A stretch of 5,205 nucleotides of DNA, from positions 1 to 5,205 of the forward strand of contig WRCU01000143.1 in NCBI GenBank assembly GCA_009783805.1, read 5' to 3'. Under the pieces are notes generated by a model. It did no database searches. It saw only the letters and a program-made list of their open reading frames with translations, and was not told the DNA's origin. How positions within the stretch are numbered: the first letter of the stretch is position 1; each line of letters opens with the position of its first letter. Both the position numbers and the translations under genes were made by a program. Positions 3,973 to 5,205 of the stretch are shown piece by piece. The DNA comes from Oscillospiraceae bacterium (GTDB taxonomy: Bacteria; Bacillota; Clostridia; WRCU01).

Positions 3973-5205
3973 GCGCCTTCCTGACCTTCATCCCGTCGGG
4001 CGTGTCCTCGGCCGAATAGCCCATGGACGCCAGCTCGGCGCGGAGCGCGTCGGACTCGGCCCAATCCTTCGCCGACCGCGCGGCCCTCCTCCTCGCGACG
4101 ATCGCCGCGACTTCCTCGGGCAGCTCGTCCGGGGCCCGCCTCGAGCCGTCTATGGAGAGGCCCAGGACCTCATCGAACCACAGGAGCAGGCCGTATATGT
4201 CCCTGGACTTCCTTTCGTCGCGCACGATGTTCCATACGCCGCCCAAGGCCTTGGGGATGTTCAAGTCATCGGATATGGCCTCTAGGAAGCGCCCCCTATG
4301 CTCCGCCAACTCGCCTTCGCCCACGGCCGCCTCGCCGCGCCTATGCGCCTCGGCCCCCTCATAGAGCCTGCCGAGGGCCGTGTCCGCGCTTCCCATGGCC
4401 TCCCACGTGAAGTTGAGCTTGCTCCTGTAGTGGGCGTTAAGGCAGAAGTACCTGAAGGCCAGCGGGTCCATGCCCCTTTCACTCAGCGTGTCGACCGTGT
4501 AGACGTTGCCCAGCGACTTGGACATCTTCCCGCCGTCTATCATCAGGAATTCGTTGTGCATCCACGTCCCGACGGACCGCGCCCCCGAAAGCCCCTCGTT
4601 CTGGGCTATCTCGTTCTCATGGTGTATGGGTATGTGGTCGACCCCGCCGGTATGGATGTCGAACGGGAACCCCAGGTACTTCCTCGACATGGCCGAGCAC
4701 TCTATGTGCCATCCCGGATAGCCCATGCCCCAAGGACTCTCCCACTGCATGATATGCCCCTTAGGGGCCTTGATCCATAGGGCGAAGTCCAGAGGGCCCC
4801 TCTTGTTGGCGTTCACCTCTACCCTGGCCCCAGCCTGCTGCTCCTCGAGGTCTACGCGCGAGAGCCTGCCGTACCCCGGGAACCTGGATATGTCGAAGTA
4901 GACGCCGTCGGGGGTCTCATAGGCGTAGCCTTTACCCTCGAGGGCCCTCACGAAGTCGACCATCTCGGGTATGTGGCCCGTCGCCTTCGCCACCACGTCG
5001 GGCGGCAAGACGTTCAGCGCCTCGCAGAAGCGGTCAAAGGCGTCCGTGTAGAATTCGGCGACCTCGTAGGGGGTCTTCCCCTTGGCCTTCGCCGAGACCT
5101 GCATCTTGTCCTCGCCCTCGTCCGCGTCGTCGGTCAGGTGCCCCACGTCGGTGATGTTCATGACCGACCTCACCTTGTAGCCGCACGCGCGCAGCGTGCG
5201 CCTAA
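3965..5205 (-). CDS. cysS: Cysteinyl-tRNA synthetase, N-terminus cut by the right edge
   Basis: The 412 visible residues match class I cysteinyl-tRNA synthetase, which activates cysteine with ATP and loads it on tRNA-Cys. Counting visible residues, NITDVGHLTDDADEGEDKM follows at about 16-34. Three of the four zinc ligands are present with exact family spacing: C169 in WHIECSAM, H194 and E198 in PIHHENEIAQ. The KMSKS loop is at 226-230 in GGKMSKSLGN. By alignment of these landmarks with the E. coli enzyme about 40 residues are missing, including the first zinc Cys and the HIGH motif; the full protein would be near 450 residues. The reading frame is open to the edge: RRTLRACGYKVRSV precedes MNITDV, so the GTG near 5173 is an internal valine, not a start. 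The stop at 3965-3967 lies inside the start of the Mini-RNase III gene. Any leader or T-box lies outside the window. Confidence 0.97.
   Translation of the reverse strand, partial: RRTLRACGYKVRSVMNITDVGHLTDDADEGEDKMQVSAKAKGKTPYEVAEFYTDAFDRFCEALNVLPPDVVAKATGHIPEMVDFVRALEGKGYAYETPDGVYFDISRFPGYGRLSRVDLEEQQAGARVEVNANKRGPLDFALWIKAPKGHIMQWESPWGMGYPGWHIECSAMSRKYLGFPFDIHTGGVDHIPIHHENEIAQNEGLSGARSVGTWMHNEFLMIDGGKMSKSLGNVYTVDTLSERGMDPLAFRYFCLNAHYRSKLNFTWEAMGSADTALGRLYEGAEAHRRGEAAVGEGELAEHRGRFLEAISDDLNIPKALGGVWNIVRDERKSRDIYGLLLWFDEVLGLSIDGSRRAPDELPEEVAAIVARRRAARSAKDWAESDALRAELASMGYSAEDTPDGMKVRKARG

Noticed and set aside
5171..5173. GTG as the cysS start
   Set aside because: The frame stays open to the window edge and encodes family-like residues upstream (LRACGYKV). 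The HIGH motif and first zinc Cys must lie further upstream, so this codon is internal.
5182..5200. 7-bp stem CGCACGC/GCGTGCG with 5-nt loop
   Set aside because: It is inside conserved cysS coding sequence in GC-rich DNA, so chance and codon choice explain it.

Overview
All genes in this window lie on the minus strand, so it is best read from right to left. The DNA is GC-rich. The order cysS, Mini-RNase III gene, rlmB, sigH, together with a SigH (Spo0H)-type sigma factor, is the classic arrangement of Bacillota (Firmicutes). The organism is therefore most likely a high-GC, clostridia-like member of that phylum; a genus cannot be named from the sequence.

From right to left: (1) cysS (cysteinyl-tRNA synthetase) enters from the right edge without its first roughly 40 residues. 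It overlaps a Mini-RNase III gene (mrnC), which overlaps rlmB (23S rRNA 2'-O-methyltransferase family), giving a tight translation-linked set. The rlmB product has an unusual basic Gly/Ala/Arg/Lys/Pro-rich extension of about 170 residues before a normal-sized methyltransferase. (2) An 87-bp gap holds a good housekeeping promoter (TTGACG-17-TATATT) that drives sigH and, 22 bp after it, a stand-alone feoA. The NYN-domain gene yacP, common between rlmB and sigH, is absent, and the usual rpmG-secE-nusG genes do not follow sigH. (3) A 99-bp AT-rich gap holds four tandem 14-bp units, each built on the dyad TGATA-N-TATCA, directly upstream of a Nudix plus winged-helix gene (NrtR-like). This looks like an operator array. 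(4) A tRNA-Lys(CUU) gene follows, with its own promoter (perfect TATAAT), no encoded CCA and a perfect 11-bp hairpin 4 nt after its end. (5) The window ends in the first 59 codons of an FGGY-family sugar kinase.

The right half is conserved translation and RNA-processing housekeeping (charging tRNA-Cys, 23S rRNA maturation, rRNA methylation) plus the stationary-phase or sporulation sigma factor. The left half is more lineage-specific. The strongest lead is the 14-bp dyad array beside the Nudix/winged-helix gene. It may be the binding site of that protein, possibly linked to NAD(P)/ADP-ribose or pentose metabolism, given the sugar kinase downstream. No mobile element, CRISPR array or defence system was seen.
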